Origin: Eretmocerus hayati
Lineage: Eukaryota; Arthropoda; Insecta; Hymenoptera; Aphelinidae
DNA: 64,000 bases
Assembly: GCA_029851415.1 (NCBI GenBank)
Contig: CM056741.1
Coordinates: 180,093,021-180,157,020 of the forward strand
Reading direction: 5' to 3'
The notes beneath the pieces are model-generated. The model was given only the letters and a program-made list of their open reading frames with translations, had not been told where the DNA came from and searched no databases. Positions within the stretch are counted from its first letter, which is position 1; every line of letters begins with the position of its first letter. The position numbers were made by a program, and so were the translations under genes. This document shows, piece after piece, positions 36,901 through 48,021 of the stretch.

Positions 36901-37033
36901 CCACATGAATAATCCAAACATTAAAAAATGGACCAAGTGGTTTGAGAAAACTTCATTGATGAAAAAGAGGAGGCAACTTGAGAAGGAAGAACTTATGCCA
37001 CAGCCTGAGGATCCTAAGAAGAAGAAGAAATGA
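24825..37033 (+). CDS. IQCA1: IQ and AAA domain protein, dynein regulatory complex subunit 11 (9 exons)
   Basis: Nine exons (24825-24970, 25063-25215, 25653-25810, 27251-27580, 31228-31529, 32436-32985, 34606-34958, 35334-35573, 36602-37033) sum to 2664 nt and give about 887 residues in one frame. The family is part of the nexin-dynein regulatory complex of motile axonemes. Visible domains: N-terminal helical region (WLQARKDLQKIVEAD); central charged region; IQ motif IIIQRAWRRFKIRR at about 293-306 for calmodulin-like partners; acidic stretch; C-terminal AAA-like domain; Lys-rich tail. The Walker A site reads GPANSGQL (646-653), lacking the GK[ST] core, and the Walker B region IILVENENAF lacks the DE pair, so ATP hydrolysis is unlikely. 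It runs divergently from the LRR gene. Introns 4 and 6 hold transposable elements. Confidence 0.88.
25063..25215 (+). CDS. IQCA1: DRC11 exon 2
   Basis: The acceptor is GTGTGCAG|GTATCG and the donor GTGTGG|GTAAGC. It encodes YRKMVQRLTSCHDQMVQPQ and ILRMLEYRRELVDITFTECG, matching the family pattern of a helical segment with DQxVxPQ. Confidence 0.85.
25653..25810 (+). CDS. IQCA1: DRC11 exon 3
   Basis: The acceptor is TTAAATTCAG|ATGGTC and the donor CCCACAG|GTTTCG. It encodes GWSVEPMLRLKMTPDDTELS and the basic helix RRAEFERRRQLAEEAQ. The reading frame enters with two bases from exon 2 and leaves at phase 1. Confidence 0.85.
25811..27250. other. DRC11 intron 3, nothing recognised
   Basis: Contains a 19-base poly-A run (25982-26000) and AT-rich sequence. 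Short frames only. Confidence 0.35.
27251..27580 (+). CDS. IQCA1: DRC11 exon 4
   Basis: The chosen acceptor CCAAAACAG|AATGGG keeps the frame from exon 3 and gives EWDQDGEASEITSLSSLST. Other in-frame AGs at 27277, 27319 and 27331 are possible, so the start is uncertain. The rest encodes FSMIKETPEERAEREAREAE and MIQAHERARIGRGIGVA. The donor is GGCTC|GTACGT at phase 1. Confidence 0.75.
27581..29939. other. DRC11 intron 4, left part
   Basis: No coding signal on the plus strand. The segment 28900-29330 is richer in GA/CT motifs such as GAAAGAGAGAGAGCTC (near 29160) than its surroundings. It could hold a distant promoter or 5' exon of the minus-strand LRR gene, but this is only a suggestion. Confidence 0.3.
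29940..31140. mobile_element. MITE of the AAGGTAAGTGTRCC family in DRC11 intron 4
   Basis: The left end AAGGTAATTGTGCCTAATTT and right end AAATTAGGCACACTTACCTT are inverted copies. The right part (GCTCGGCTCCAATTTTTCC, then AAATGAGCTAATGTACGTTG) matches 42490-42667. A second, unrelated element (30356-30762) is nested inside. No transposase frame is present. Confidence 0.7.
30356..30762. mobile_element. 407-bp TTAA-flanked MITE nested in 29940-31140
   Basis: The left end GGACATGTGAAAGTCAACTT and right end GACTTTGACATCCCC are imperfect inverted repeats, flanked by TTAA (30352-30355 and 30763-30766). Two tandem units of about 200 bp fill it, each with TTTACCGACACTCCAAATC and ATCAACTTTTGAAGATCACA. 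The ends and interior are homologous to the left part of 14331-17385. Confidence 0.7.
31228..31529 (+). CDS. IQCA1: DRC11 exon 5 (IQ motif)
   Basis: The acceptor is TTTCTTTTTGCAG|TCGAAT. It encodes EFRKEFERKMMAGEIDERE, the IQ motif IIIQRAWRRFKIRR, and GYAYPCWTSNKLLEQAEKNF. The donor is AAAAAG|GTCCTA, a weak match to consensus, but the phase (0) agrees with exon 6. Confidence 0.82.
31530..32435. other. DRC11 intron 5, nothing recognised
   Basis: AT-rich intron ending in TTATTCCATAG. No repeat ends or RNA genes were recognised. Confidence 0.35.
32436..32985 (+). CDS. IQCA1: DRC11 exon 6
   Basis: The acceptor is ATTCCATAG|ATCTGG. It encodes REWWFYWLNEIGRMDALPIP, a Lys/Glu/Asp-rich segment, and FGLQPSLAIPGLDDANEEFE. 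The frame stays open to a stop at 32991. The model leaves it at ATCG|GTTGGT (phase 1), which fits exon 7 though the donor is weak; the GTAACG four bases later would break the frame. Confidence 0.78.
33480..34255. mobile_element. Tc1/mariner-type foldback MITE in DRC11 intron 6
   Basis: The ends are CACTACCGGTTGGAAATCTC and, inverted, GAGACTTTTGACCGGTAGTG, each next to TA (33478-33479 and 34256-34257). The arms pair over about 320 bp (for example CAAGGTACGAACGCCTGCAA against its complement). The terminal bases resemble those of 7495-8594, but the interior differs. Confidence 0.82.
34606..34958 (+). CDS. IQCA1: DRC11 exon 7 (degenerate Walker A)
   Basis: The acceptor TTCTAACCTAG precedes ATCCTGAAG; alternative in-frame starts at 34582 or 34591 would add a few residues. 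It encodes a Lys/Pro linker, LLFEMSKWKVMRDDVPKKRL and VRSVAICGPANSGQLDLVHA. The P-loop position carries SGQL instead of GK[ST]. The donor is CTACAG|GTAAGA. Confidence 0.85.
35334..35573 (+). CDS. IQCA1: DRC11 exon 8 (Walker B region)
   Basis: The acceptor is ATAATAACAG|GCGACA and the donor GACCAG|GTAACC, both phase 0. It encodes ATVFDLTPERHIGRFVGKKS and APSIILVENENAFRKKL. The Walker B position has VEN, not DE. An out-of-frame run after the donor (35574-35954) is intron. Confidence 0.87.
35574..36601. other. DRC11 intron 8, nothing recognised
   Basis: AT-rich intron closed by the acceptor TTCGCCCACAG. No repeats recognised. Confidence 0.35.
36602..37033 (+). CDS. IQCA1: DRC11 exon 9 (C-terminus)
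   Basis: Encodes VLFLMASQESFLTSRPFNSL, a segment equivalent to the sensor and lid of AAA proteins, then PFYPMELLERVNHMNNP and a Lys-rich tail ending PKKKKK with stop TGA at 37031-37033. The basic tail is normal for the family. Confidence 0.88.
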   Translation, partial: VLFLMASQESFLTSRPFNSLHDKLILIPPVDHGTAYFVMKRTLMKHCAINRDWDASTLARMFSRKTCWGVLRDAAELPALRRAQLASKPFYPMELLERVNHMNNPNIKKWTKWFEKTSLMKKRRQLEKEELMPQPEDPKKKKK

Positions 37034-39404
37034 GGTTGATGATGCAGTTCGGTTAGAAAATTCATATCAGAGGGACTCTAACCTCTTGTGGTAAACTCAA
37101 CTGTACGTGATATTCAGTCTCAGTGGTTGAAGACGGTGATTTTCAAGTTTGATAACCATTCTGCCACGTCAGCGAAGTTGGCCGAAGAAATTTCTTGATA
37201 AAAGAATTTTCAGAGCAACTGAACATGGAACAGAAAGTTCCTAAGGACCCAGAAAAAATATCTTCCCGGTTGATTCCCAATGTAAGTCAAGTTGATCTTT
37301 TTTATTGGATAATCCAACTCAGAAGGATAAAAGTGGTGATCGGAGAACATTTTGTTAAGAATTTTCATCCTTAGCATTTGATCGAATTCTTCCATCGAAG
37401 CTTCCGAAGATATGAACTATTTAATTTGTAGCTTTCATTTTTGCACAAGAACGAGGAATGATTTCCATATCTTCCAAACGAAAACCATTTGTCTCATTTC
37501 TGATATCATGAAATGAATGACAGATATTTTTTTTACTTCATTTTCACGATCGAATATTTTTAACGCAAAAAGCTGTGTTTCCCTACGTTGATGCAGGGAA
37601 CCATCATTGTTAAGGAAAAACATAAAAAAGGCAGGGGTCCAACGAAGTCGAACCATTCTTTGACCCACTGAAGGAATCAAATGTTATGCTGCTGGTACGA
37701 TTCAAATGAAAATCGGATTCCTAAATTCTGAGGTATATTTTGAAATTAATGTTTCTGTCCTTGCTGCTCGTGGGTTTGATTGTATCCATTCAAAGTGCTC
37801 TAGATTTTGATCTTGATCTAACGGATTTGAGTCAATTTTTTGGAAAGCCGAAAATTTGTAAAATTTGATTCTGAAGAGCTAGAGCCGAAGATTCTTCAAC
37901 AACTCAGAGCAAAGTAAGCACAAAATTTTGAAACATGACCTAACCACACTATGCTTTTTACTACGGTTAAACTTTTACAACTTGTTGATTCCAAAAATCG
38001 AACAAATATTGCGCAAGAAAAAATTCAAACTCTCATTTCCTCATTTTCCACTCGAGACGACTAAAAAGTTTTCTTTGATAAGACTGTCGGTTTTGAACAA
38101 TCAAGCGAATAACTATAAACAAATTACAAACCAATCTGATAATTTAGTAAAAATCAATCCCATCTCATTCAAAATGACGCATTGATTGTTTTACATTGCA
38201 AAACCCTGGATAAAATTATTATTCGCAAAATCAGCAAAAATTTAAAACGCCATATCCATTTCATGAATGTTATCTCTTGCACGACGTTCTAAAATATTCA
38301 AGTCGGCTAGCGTCGGCGTTGGTGAATGGGGGTCCCCTCATTCATATTGTGAATGTAGAATATTTCTCGTGTTTCCGCGTATCCAAAGAACCAGCCAACT
38401 CGCCGGAAGAATCGTATCTCTTTCTTGCGCGCTATAACAAGTATATAGAAAGAGCTCATTATTCAAGAAGGACTCCCATATATGAAGAAGCTCCAAAGTC
38501 CTCCAACTTCACCCAATGCTTCTTTTGCTATAAATAAACTCGAACGCTTCAGCTATGCCTATTTTGCGAACTTGGCCACATACGTTCTCTTTCTCGAGAA
38601 CCATTCAACGATATTTGCATTACGAATTTATACTGTATTCGTCACTTTAGAAGCGTGAACGGAGAGTGGCTTTTAAAAAAATGATAATTCGTTGTGTCAC
38701 AACAGATGCAAAAATTTCCTGTGACTCTCTATGCTAATTCCACACACCCGTAGGTGATATTCAAGTATATATGTGTACTTTTTTGATTAATTTACAGGAT
38801 TGATAAGTCTATCCAATCGACCGGTATTGCAATGAGAGAGCTTTTCAATGGAATGAGGCGCCGTTGAGTCGAGTGAGAAAGAAACTTACAACTGCCGCCA
38901 GTCACTAATTGGACGAATGCAAGCCACCCATTTGATTATGCAAATGTAATCGATGGCGGGAAAAAGTGCAGGAAGTGGGTGAAAAAATAAAACAGAGCAA
39001 AAAAGGTGTAATGTAAAAAAGTTAACTCGTAAAAATAATAAAAATCAAGCAAAACTGGCTCTTGAAACGAGATTTCACTCTGGGTTCTGAGTTTCTATGT
39101 TTGTTTGGGTATTCGTACCTGTCCATGTGTGCTGAAATGTGTGTGTTAACTATAACTCTGATTTCGCTCGATGAAAATTTTGAACCATCTCACAGGGCCA
39201 ATTCATATGACACCCCCGATCTCATTTTCAAAGCAAACGGCTCAATTCCTTTAGCGAAATGCCAAATCTCATCCCTCTTGCTTTTCATTACATACATACA
39301 GACAATGTGAATCGAACTGAGAAACAAAAAGCTCATTTTTTTTCTTATACACAATGCATAAAGACCAGAAAGTAGCCCCTTAGCGATTTCGTCAGGATCC
39401 CACT
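37034..39404. other. Downstream of DRC11, nothing recognised
   Basis: Contains the DRC11 3' UTR at its left edge, with no end set. The remainder has only short frames of ordinary AT-rich sequence. Confidence 0.3.
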
Positions 39405-39405
39405 A

Positions 39406-39432
<27 letters not shown>
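39405..39432. repeat. (CA)n microsatellite
   Basis: About 13 CA dinucleotides in a row, followed by CAGACATACACGCATACATT-type decay. Confidence 0.92.
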
Positions 39433-39436
<4 letters not shown>

Positions 39437-40361
39437 TACACGCATACATTCATGGGAATGGCTACTTTTGGCGATTGAAGGCATTGCAGAATAAAAAACC
39501 GGTCCCAACCAACTCTGCAACGTTTTAATTATGAAAAAAGCTACACGGTAGGCACCCCACACATACATTAACACACATACATACAAGTAAATATATATAA
39601 TGGATGGGTGCAGTCTCAAAAGAGAAAGGGACCGCTGCTGCTGCTGCTGCACATGCGGCTCATCGCCATAATCGAATGCAAATGCATATATAAATTTTTA
39701 TCGGCAAAGCCAACCGCCCGATTGGCGGAATTCTATGGCAAAAGAGTGAGAGAGACAGAGAAGAAAGATGAAAGGATGGTTTGCTCGTTTAATACAACTC
39801 AACAGAGTCGTATTTTATAAAGTCTCGTGGGTGAATAGGTATGTTTAAGTGTGTGTGTATTCATTCAAGAGCTTACATATACTCCAAGCCCACGTGCTTT
39901 TTCTATATATATCACCGCACACAATTCCAGCGGCTTTTGGACGCAAGTTGCATCTTAGAGCATTGTATTGTGTAGCAGACCCTCATCCTCCTTTTTCTGA
40001 ATCTCAATCTTGGCAGCATCAAAACGGTACGACTTTAGAGTGTATCGTCACTGGTGTGGCGTATTAATGAGTTTTTCAGGATAGACACTGCGAATTACTG
40101 AGTGGGTAGGCTTTTACATAGCTGAATACATTTTTTTTGCATAGACTGATGTGTGTAAGAGAAAGAGTCATTTTTGTGTGGTGAACGTGTGCGGTGTTAC
40201 GGTGTCGGTTGGTTGGTTGAGTAAGTGAAAGAGTGTGAGCAAGTGAGTAGGTAAAGTCAGACAAGTAGGTGGATATGTTGTTAGGCCCCTGATGCGTGTG
40301 CGTGGGTTGAAGCGGTTGAGCGACTTCTTATTATGCAGCTTGTAAAGTAGGCGCCCCGCTG

Positions 40362-40390
40362 TTTTTTTTTTTTTTTTTTTTTTTTTTTTT
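40362..40390. repeat. Poly-T tract (29 T)
   Basis: An uninterrupted T run, preceded by GCGCCCCGCTG. Confidence 0.92.
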
Positions 40391-40489
40391 CATTGCGCGG
40401 ATTTATATAAAACTTTGCAAGAGAATTTCCATTTCCGATCAGGATGGAGAGAGTAGTGAATGTTAAAGCAAGTTAACAGGTTTCATGTG

Positions 40490-41600
40490 CACGATTTGTG
40501 AATTTGAAAGAATTTTTAGCTTTCGCGTCGCATGGAGTGAAATTTCCTGAAAAATATGACATTGAAATTTTCATGTTCTGATTTTGGTCACGAGCACATG
40601 ATAATTGTTCCGGGTATCATGTGCGGATGAAATTGAATTCTTGTTTTTCATGTGTGTATCATGTGAAAATATAAGGAATTGTGTGGTAAACTTGTGAAGT
40701 GGCAATGTGCACGTGGAATGGTGTGTTCAAATGTTCAAGTAGAGCTGTATGTTGATATGTTCATGTGCTGATGTTCACATGTGAACAAGTTGAATCACTG
40801 ATACGGTAATGTGCAGATTGTGTGCCAGTATGTTCACAGAAAGGTTCCTAGAAGAGGTAATGTAATAATACGTCGACATATCTATATGGAATGTTGGCGT
40901 ACCAGTGTGTTGATTTATTCGTGTGCTGGGTATTCAAGGGTTGACGTGTTCAACAGGTAGATCAGGGTGTTCTTGTATTATCTTAATTTTTTATGGAAGA
41001 CTGTGTGCTTTGTTGGTGCTGTGTAGATATGTGTAAAAGAATTGTTCATGTGTTGATCAGTTGATTCATTAATGTGTAGATTGTGTACCGGAGTAGTGCT
41101 CTAATATTGAAGATCTGTGGGGAAAACGCATCAGATTTTTTATGTATTAAATGATGTGCTGTTACAATGATAAGTGTTGTGATCATGTGCTAACACGTCA
41201 TGGTATCAACGTACAGATTGTGTGGTGATGTATTCAGTAGAGTCTAATGGTGTAATATTACATAAATTATTCTTGAACAATATTTTCATGTGCTGACCTG
41301 TCTATGCAGTTGTGTACAAATCTGAATGTAATGTGGAAACATGTGAGATGATGTGTGAATGTTTTATGTGCGGATGTGCATGGAAAAGAGTAGACATTCG
41401 TGTGCAGATCATGTGCCAATGTAAAATAAGAGTAATGTGGTGTCGAGTTCATGTGTTCCTTTCATATGTGTGTATGTGTGTGTGTGGAGGGGGGGGGGTT
41501 GGGTGTGGATGGGTAAGTGGGTGTGTGCTGATGTTCCAGTAGTTTTCTGCTGTTGTGGTTATGATCATGTGTCTGAGTACTGAAAAGAGTGTGTAGACGT
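40490..41600. repeat. TG-rich degenerate repeat region
   Basis: Words such as CATGTGCTGAT, GTGTTCATGTG and GATTGTGTGCC recur many times with no fixed period, and a G run sits near 41490. It looks like a decayed simple repeat. No gene is supported. Confidence 0.5.
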
Positions 41601-41726
41601 CGACGTTTAATTATTCATGAGTGCGAATTCATGTGTCGGTCTGTCGAAATTGAGATTTCTAGATATAGTCCTGCGCAGATGAGTTGCAATTGGTACAGAC
41701 CAGTATCAAAATTATGAGCTCGAGTG

Positions 41727-42667
41727 AAGGTAAGTGTACCCAACTTGCCCCCATATGCCGATCTCGGGGATGGGCACTCCTTGGCCTCCCGGCAATTTTT
41801 TTTCACGTTTGTTGTGTTGAAATATGAGAGAGTAAGTAGTTTGCATCGACCCCGAATCATTCCTGCGTTCTCCAGAGAATCTAAAGTGATTTTTCTATTT
41901 CTCGTGATTGCTTAGCTAAGAAAGCACCGAGGGAATTGCGTTCAGTAAAATCGGTACCAAATTCTTCGAGTTCAACCAATTTTGACGTACCTCAGCGCAT
42001 TCGATTCCTTGTTTCAAGAGCTTCAAAATCCATCTCCAAAATTGCAAAATTTGGATATGGAGCTGTTTTATGTGCGAAACACGGAGACGATTTGTAAACA
42101 AGGATGCCAACATCGGAGTGTACCTAACATGCCCACATATGTTTATCTCGAAAGGGCGTGCAGATCGACTTTTTTCACCACTCGGAACGTGTTTATCACG
42201 TCAAAATAAGTCAGAAATAGTGTTTCGAACCACCGAAAAGCTCCAAATGTGCGTGCACGGCGATGAAAACACTTTATCGCCGATTTCCATAATTTATTTC
42301 GGAAGAATTGAAACAGTCCGGCTCCAATTGATTCAATTTGGACGTGGTTCAGTGCATTCCAAAGGTCTTTAAACGAGCTTCAAAATGAGCTCAAGCACGT
42401 TGAAAATCGTTGAATGAAACCGAAGTTATTAAGAAAAAGGCTTAATGGGGGCAAGTTGCGTACACACTTTTGTAAACTCTCAAAAATCACCTTTTGGGAA
42501 AATTCAAACAGTTTGGCTCCAGTTGGTTCAAATTGAATGTACCTCAACTCATTTTGAAGGTCTTAAGACAAGCTTTGAAATGAGCTAAGGCACGTTGGAA
42601 AATATGGAGATGGGCCAAAGTTATTGAGAAACTGGCTTGATGGGGGCAAGTTGGGTACACTGACCTT
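41727..42667. mobile_element. MITE of the AAGGTAAGTGTRCC family
   Basis: The left end AAGGTAAGTGTACCCAACTT and right end AAGTTGGGTACACTGACCTT are near-perfect inverted repeats including CTTGCCCCCAT. The interior contains two tandem relatives (about 42310-42480 and 42490-42667), each with GGCTCCARTTG, CTTCAAAATGAGCT/TTTGAAATGAGCT, and GGGGGCAAGTTG. There is no transposase. Confidence 0.78.
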
Positions 42668-44732
42668 ATAAGAGTATGTGTGTGATCAATTGTGTGTGTT
42701 TTCTGGGAAGTTATAATTTTGATCCTGAATCTAAGATTGACACTCGTCAATTTGATGAAGAAAGGTAAGTATTGCTCAGAACAGAACTAGATCCTAGATT
42801 CACATTTGCATTCTGGCTAAGATTTCCTTTGCATGCAAGTATGACGATAACGGAATAGCAAGAAAGGACGAGGTGGAAATGCGAATCCGTCGACCATCAC
42901 CGGTGTGTCATTTCACCCCATTCGCGCTTTTCTTGTAATAGAGCCGTCGATGACGACCATAAGGCTATCCGTACATATTCATTGTCATCTTGGTCCATGA
43001 TACCTACGTGGTGGGTGGGTTTTACCTAACTTCATCAGATAAACTTACATGAACCCATCTAATATACATAATACATATGTAGTCTACATGCGCGACGTAT
43101 AGTGGTAACTCGATAAGTGGGCGAGTGCAAGACCCGTTTGGTGCTTGCAATCAGTGTATTATATACACATTTGAACATTTTATAGCATGCGTTGGCGGAG
43201 AACATACATATAGCTCGTCATGCCCTAAGTTCATTACGATTGTGAATCACTACAACGACTTTTGATTCTGAAATTTCAAAGTGAATGTGCATCCGGAAAA
43301 ATGTCATTCGGAAATTATACGGAACTTGAATTACATATAGTTATAAGCCGGCAATAGTGGTAACTCGAATACTGTACATAGGTAGTTCACGTTCTGCACT
43401 AGTTGAAACAATTGCATTGAATTTTTTAGTTAAAAGAAACGGAAGAGAGCTGAAAAGCCAACTGAGCGAGCATCCTGCACATCTCGAACAAGATTCATGC
43501 AACAAATAGTATATATAGAGTCTAGCTTAACGGATTTCCGCGCCACATTCAAATGTATCAAGAGTGCAAAGCTCTCACGCTTCAGAAAATTTCTCATGAA
43601 AATTCACTTACCTCATTGATATTTTTGTTACTCCTGCAAGGTTGACTCAGTACCAAAAATTGTACTTATATGATGTCTGGTACAGCTTGCAACGAGATCA
43701 AAATTTTATCTTTCATTCATCCATTTGAGACACCAACGCATTGCTGGGCTGCAAAAATACCAGTAGCAGCCGCGATCGTGCCGATGATAAAAATCAATCC
43801 TAATCATAATCGAACACATCAACGACCACAGTTTAACTCAATCTCTTTCACTTTGAACAACACTATTTATACACAAGTGAAAATGAATAATAGAAAAAAA
43901 TATAAGGCCCTCGTGCTTTACGGGCCCAATTTCAGTATGTACATCCCGCACGATAAACTCGGAGTACCATAACAGACTGAGCTCAGGGTATTACTACCAG
44001 ACGCACTAAAGTCAGAGTATAGACCGCCAGTGAGGATATCTCTCTCTCTTTCTCATTTTACTCGACTCAGCATGACCATGTATGGAACGACGGGGTATAC
44101 GCAAGAGCGGGGCCCTAATACGCCCACCTTATTTCCCCGCCATTCAGGTGAGTCCTCGTCGTTGTCGTCGTCGTCGTCTCCCAGTCGTCTTGAGCTGTAT
44201 ATATAAAATACTTTTCTCTGTCTTAACCAATGTGCCTATTATATCTTTCAAAAAGGAAGAGAGAGGGGGGGGCGAGGAGGGAGATTTTACAGATGGAATT
44301 GCGGATATAAGGCGCCCGATGAGAAGGACGTGATGGTGAACATCGAGAGAGGGCCTGATTCGCCGAATTGATTGTGCACGTCGGTAGATGTGCTTGAAAG
44401 TATGGCGAAGCCTTTCAAGCACACCTAACTAACATATACGCCAGAATCGGGGATTCCAACCTCCTCTTTTTTCCCGATCATACTTTTCGTCATCAATTCG
44501 GCATCGTTGCTATGCACTTCCCATATCGAAATAGTGTAGATTTTCAATACCTCTCATTTGCGCTCTTAATACCTCGGATCAGACGCACTTTCATTGAGAT
44601 ATCTGATTACCAAAATTTTTGGCGTCGTCGTCTCTCTCGCATTCTGCATCGCAAGAGCGGAAGTTTTGGTGCGACGGAAATACATATATATATAATGTGA
44701 TGCACCACGCCGCTATCTCTTGATGAGCCAAT
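42668..44732. other. Intergenic, nothing recognised
   Basis: Short frames only. It includes a small (GTC)n stretch near 44155-44180 and a G-rich run near 44263. Confidence 0.3.
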
Positions 44733-44863
44733 AGGTTTATTCGATTTTGCTGGTTCGGACCGGTCGGAGCGCTCCGAACTCTCGGACCTCTCTGTCTTAC
44801 TCATTGCATTAGAAAGAGAGGTCCGAGAGTCGGAGCGCTCCGACCAGCATAATCGAATAAATC
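44733..44863. repeat. GC-rich foldback hairpin
   Basis: Arms 44733-44793 and 44814-44863 pair over GGAGCGCTCCGA and CTCGGACCTCTCT, with a 20-base loop. The left arm has an extra TCGGACCGG. The outer ends are GGTTTATTCGATT and AATCGAATAAATC. Confidence 0.75.
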
Positions 44864-47181
44864 TAATATTGCGCAATCACTCATCGCGGCTGCGGCCCCC
44901 TCGAAGCACCATCACGTGTTGGCGGGAAATGCGCGCGGGTTTTTGAATGCTTGCAGGTGAGATCAAGTATCGTAGACATTCTGTTCTGCCCGATGCAGAA
45001 GAAGAATACGCTGCTAAAAAAGATTTTAGCTTTCTCTTACCAAAATAGTCTCAGATGATCACTCTGGTACCACTCAAACTAATGTTAAATTTGGAAAACT
45101 GATCTAATTCCAAAATCATGATTGCGATTCCTACAAAATAGTCTCATTTTCCCTGTGGTCCCATCCATTTCATTCTCACCTTATATTATACACATATATA
45201 ACATACAAAAACAATCGTTTGGTTGAGGCGGAGTTTTGATACAGTTGGTTTATAGATGATGAAAATGGAGTTCTTTAAGGAAATTTTGATTTTTGGGAGG
45301 AAATTGGTTTTTAGAGGAATTCAGATGACCTACACTGGGATTTTTTGTGCAAGGAATATCGTCTGGTTGAGGCGAAAATTCAATATAGTCGGTATAAAGA
45401 TAATAAAAATGGGGTCTTTTGAAAGATTCTGAAATTTTTGAGAATAATTTTAATTTTGACTGTATTAAAACGAATTTTGAAAAAAATCGGTATCGACCAA
45501 TCGATTTAGAATGATAAAATAGTATCATCTTAGTTGATTAAAATTTGAATGGATTAGGTTGTGGGGGAGATATGAGGAGAGTATAAATATTGAAAAAAAT
45601 ATTCTTGTATATTCTGAATTATTTTTTTGATGGAGCTAGTTAGGGAGATTTGGGCGGCTATCTAAACTGAGGTCTTTTTTAGCATTTCAATATGCTCAAA
45701 ATGGAGTTTTTGTTGGAACTTTTCGTTTTTTGTAAAAATTTAGATTTACGGAGAATAAATGGAATTTCGGTAATAACCAATCAATAGATTGAGCCGGAAA
45801 ACCCGTAGCCTAGGTAATCCAAATTGCCGAAAGATCAAGTTACAAAAAGATATTTCACTATGAATCAACTATTTTAGCGATTTTACCTCAAAAAATCTCT
45901 AAATCAATTTCGATTATGAGAGAAGAGCAGCTAAGTCACTGGTCTCGTCTTTGAACGATTCTACACAACTCATAGAAAAGCAAAAATGAATGGAGTGGAG
46001 TGTAGAAGAGAAAGCGTAGCGCAAAAAAGACAACATACATGCACACACATACACAAACGAATTGACATTTTGAAGCATCACCTGTACCTGACATTTTCCC
46101 TCTAAACTTAATCCCTCGACCAAATGGTTCAAGCTGTAATTTTGGGATTTTGGAACTTAGATTTGACCGTCAGGAATTTTGAAAGAATAGCGACTAGTAC
46201 CTCTGTATAGCTCGTGTTTGAGGGCCGTACCAGTATCACACGGATCTGATCGAAAAATTTATCAAACGCATCAGAATTTCGCAAAAGAGGAAACTCAAGA
46301 GTATGAGGATCAATTTTTTTGTTATTTCGGGGACGGAAAGCTGCAAAGTTGCGTCTAACGATAGAAAATTGAAGAAAGAATTGATGTGGAGAGCTTTGGA
46401 ATGAGTCAAATTCTTTCTTACCGAGAGAAACGAAGTGAGGAAAATTGAGGACAAAATCACTTCCCCAAAATTTGCATGTTCATTCTGCACACGAAAGTGA
46501 TATTTTGGTTAATGTATCTGTGAGATTTGATGCTCAACACCATGATATTGATAGGTTTGTCTGATCGAAACCCCAACAAAACTCATTGCAGCGCTCTGCA
46601 CTCATAGAGACCGAAAAAAGGAAAAATAACGTACTGATCTGACATTTTAAAAGTTTACTATGATAACTTTTCAGAGTGGTCCTGGATTGGAAAACTAATA
46701 GTTGCGCCAAAAAGAGAGCGAAGGATACATCGAAAGTGTCTTACATGGTTACAGCGAGCTTCAAGGGGCCGAGAAAAATATTCTGTTATAACCATTGCTT
46801 GTTGTAACCGAGGTTGATTTCATCCATTTAGCATAGTATCTAACCAAATTCCAGAACTTCGCGTGCTCATTAAAACCAAGTTTTTTTATAATCAAGCTCG
46901 TCATAACTGAGGTTCACTGAACATCTTCTTGATGACATGTCCTCAGGGATATGAGTAGATACCTCGGTAGATCCGCGGAAACTTGCTCGGAAGAAACCCA
47001 AAAATAGACGAAGGTCAAAAGTGGAACTCTAGGCCCGAAAGGTGGATTTTTTTCACTACTGATCTCATCTAGATTGAGAATCAAAGCTCAAACATATAGA
47101 AAGTCAAAAGAAATTTTTTCATCATTCTAACCTAAAAATGTCGCATTCAAATGCGGTTTTAGGGTTCTCATGATGGAAAAT
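44864..47181. other. Intergenic, nothing recognised
   Basis: AT-rich sequence with short frames. Part of 45240-45500 has two loosely similar segments (TCGTYTGGTTGAGGCG), perhaps a decayed duplication. Confidence 0.3.
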
Positions 47182-47300
47182 CATTATTGCCCTGTGCTCG
47201 CAGACCCATTTCGGGCGCGGAGGTCTTATGTTTCTCGCTTCGCTCGGGAAATAAACTGTCCTAGCGCCCGAACTGAGCATACGCGCCCAGGGCAATAATG
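47182..47300. mobile_element. Short MITE, relative of 13907-14028
   Basis: The ends CATTATTGCCCTG and CAGGGCAATAATG are perfect inverted repeats. The inner words CATTTCGGGCGCGG and TCGCTTCGCTCGGGAAATAA are shared in inverse orientation with 13907-14028, and the flanking GGTTCTCATGATGGAAAATC is also shared. Confidence 0.68.
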
Positions 47301-48021
47301 TACTACGTGTTAAATCCCATAAGAGCTCAGCTTGATATCGCTTTTTCGCTACGGAAATGACAGGTACGGAAATGTCAGCTACGGAAATGACATTTCATAT
47401 ATGTTTGATCAGTGAATACGGATCGGGAAGTCAACGAATCGCTAGGTCCACTCAGCAGAGTCTTTGGTATATCAAATCCAAATTGAAAATTCGCTTTTAG
47501 ATGAGCCGAATTTTGAAGGTATTTAAATCAGTTCATGGAGATAACAGTAACGAAAAAAGTAAGATCTTATGGTGGGTTCAAACATGGGTAGATTTTGGGA
47601 CTCCCTCGTCATGATGGACAAGCATCAATAATGCTCTTGAATGATGAAATATAGAACTAACCAGAATGTAAATGATCAAGACACCAAGATATGTTCAATC
47701 GTAAAAATTTATTATCAATGAGGTTACTTTCCCAGGTAAGAGATCGATTCAAAGAAATGGTATTCTTAACGTTGAAAAATTGTTCCCAGAAATGAAAAGT
47801 TAAGAACCGGACTATGGATTTAAATGTATCTGTTATTTCTGAGTACAACCATTCATTGTCAGTAGCAAAAAGGAGAATCACGAACTTCTCATTTGTATCA
47901 TCATCTTGCTGAATTTGAATTCATTTAGTCAATGGTTCTTCCCTCTAAGTGGTGAATTCAGAAAAATGAAAGAATAAAAATTCTGAGTTTTCTCTTTCAT
48001 TCAGCATTCTTGGTCAAATCT

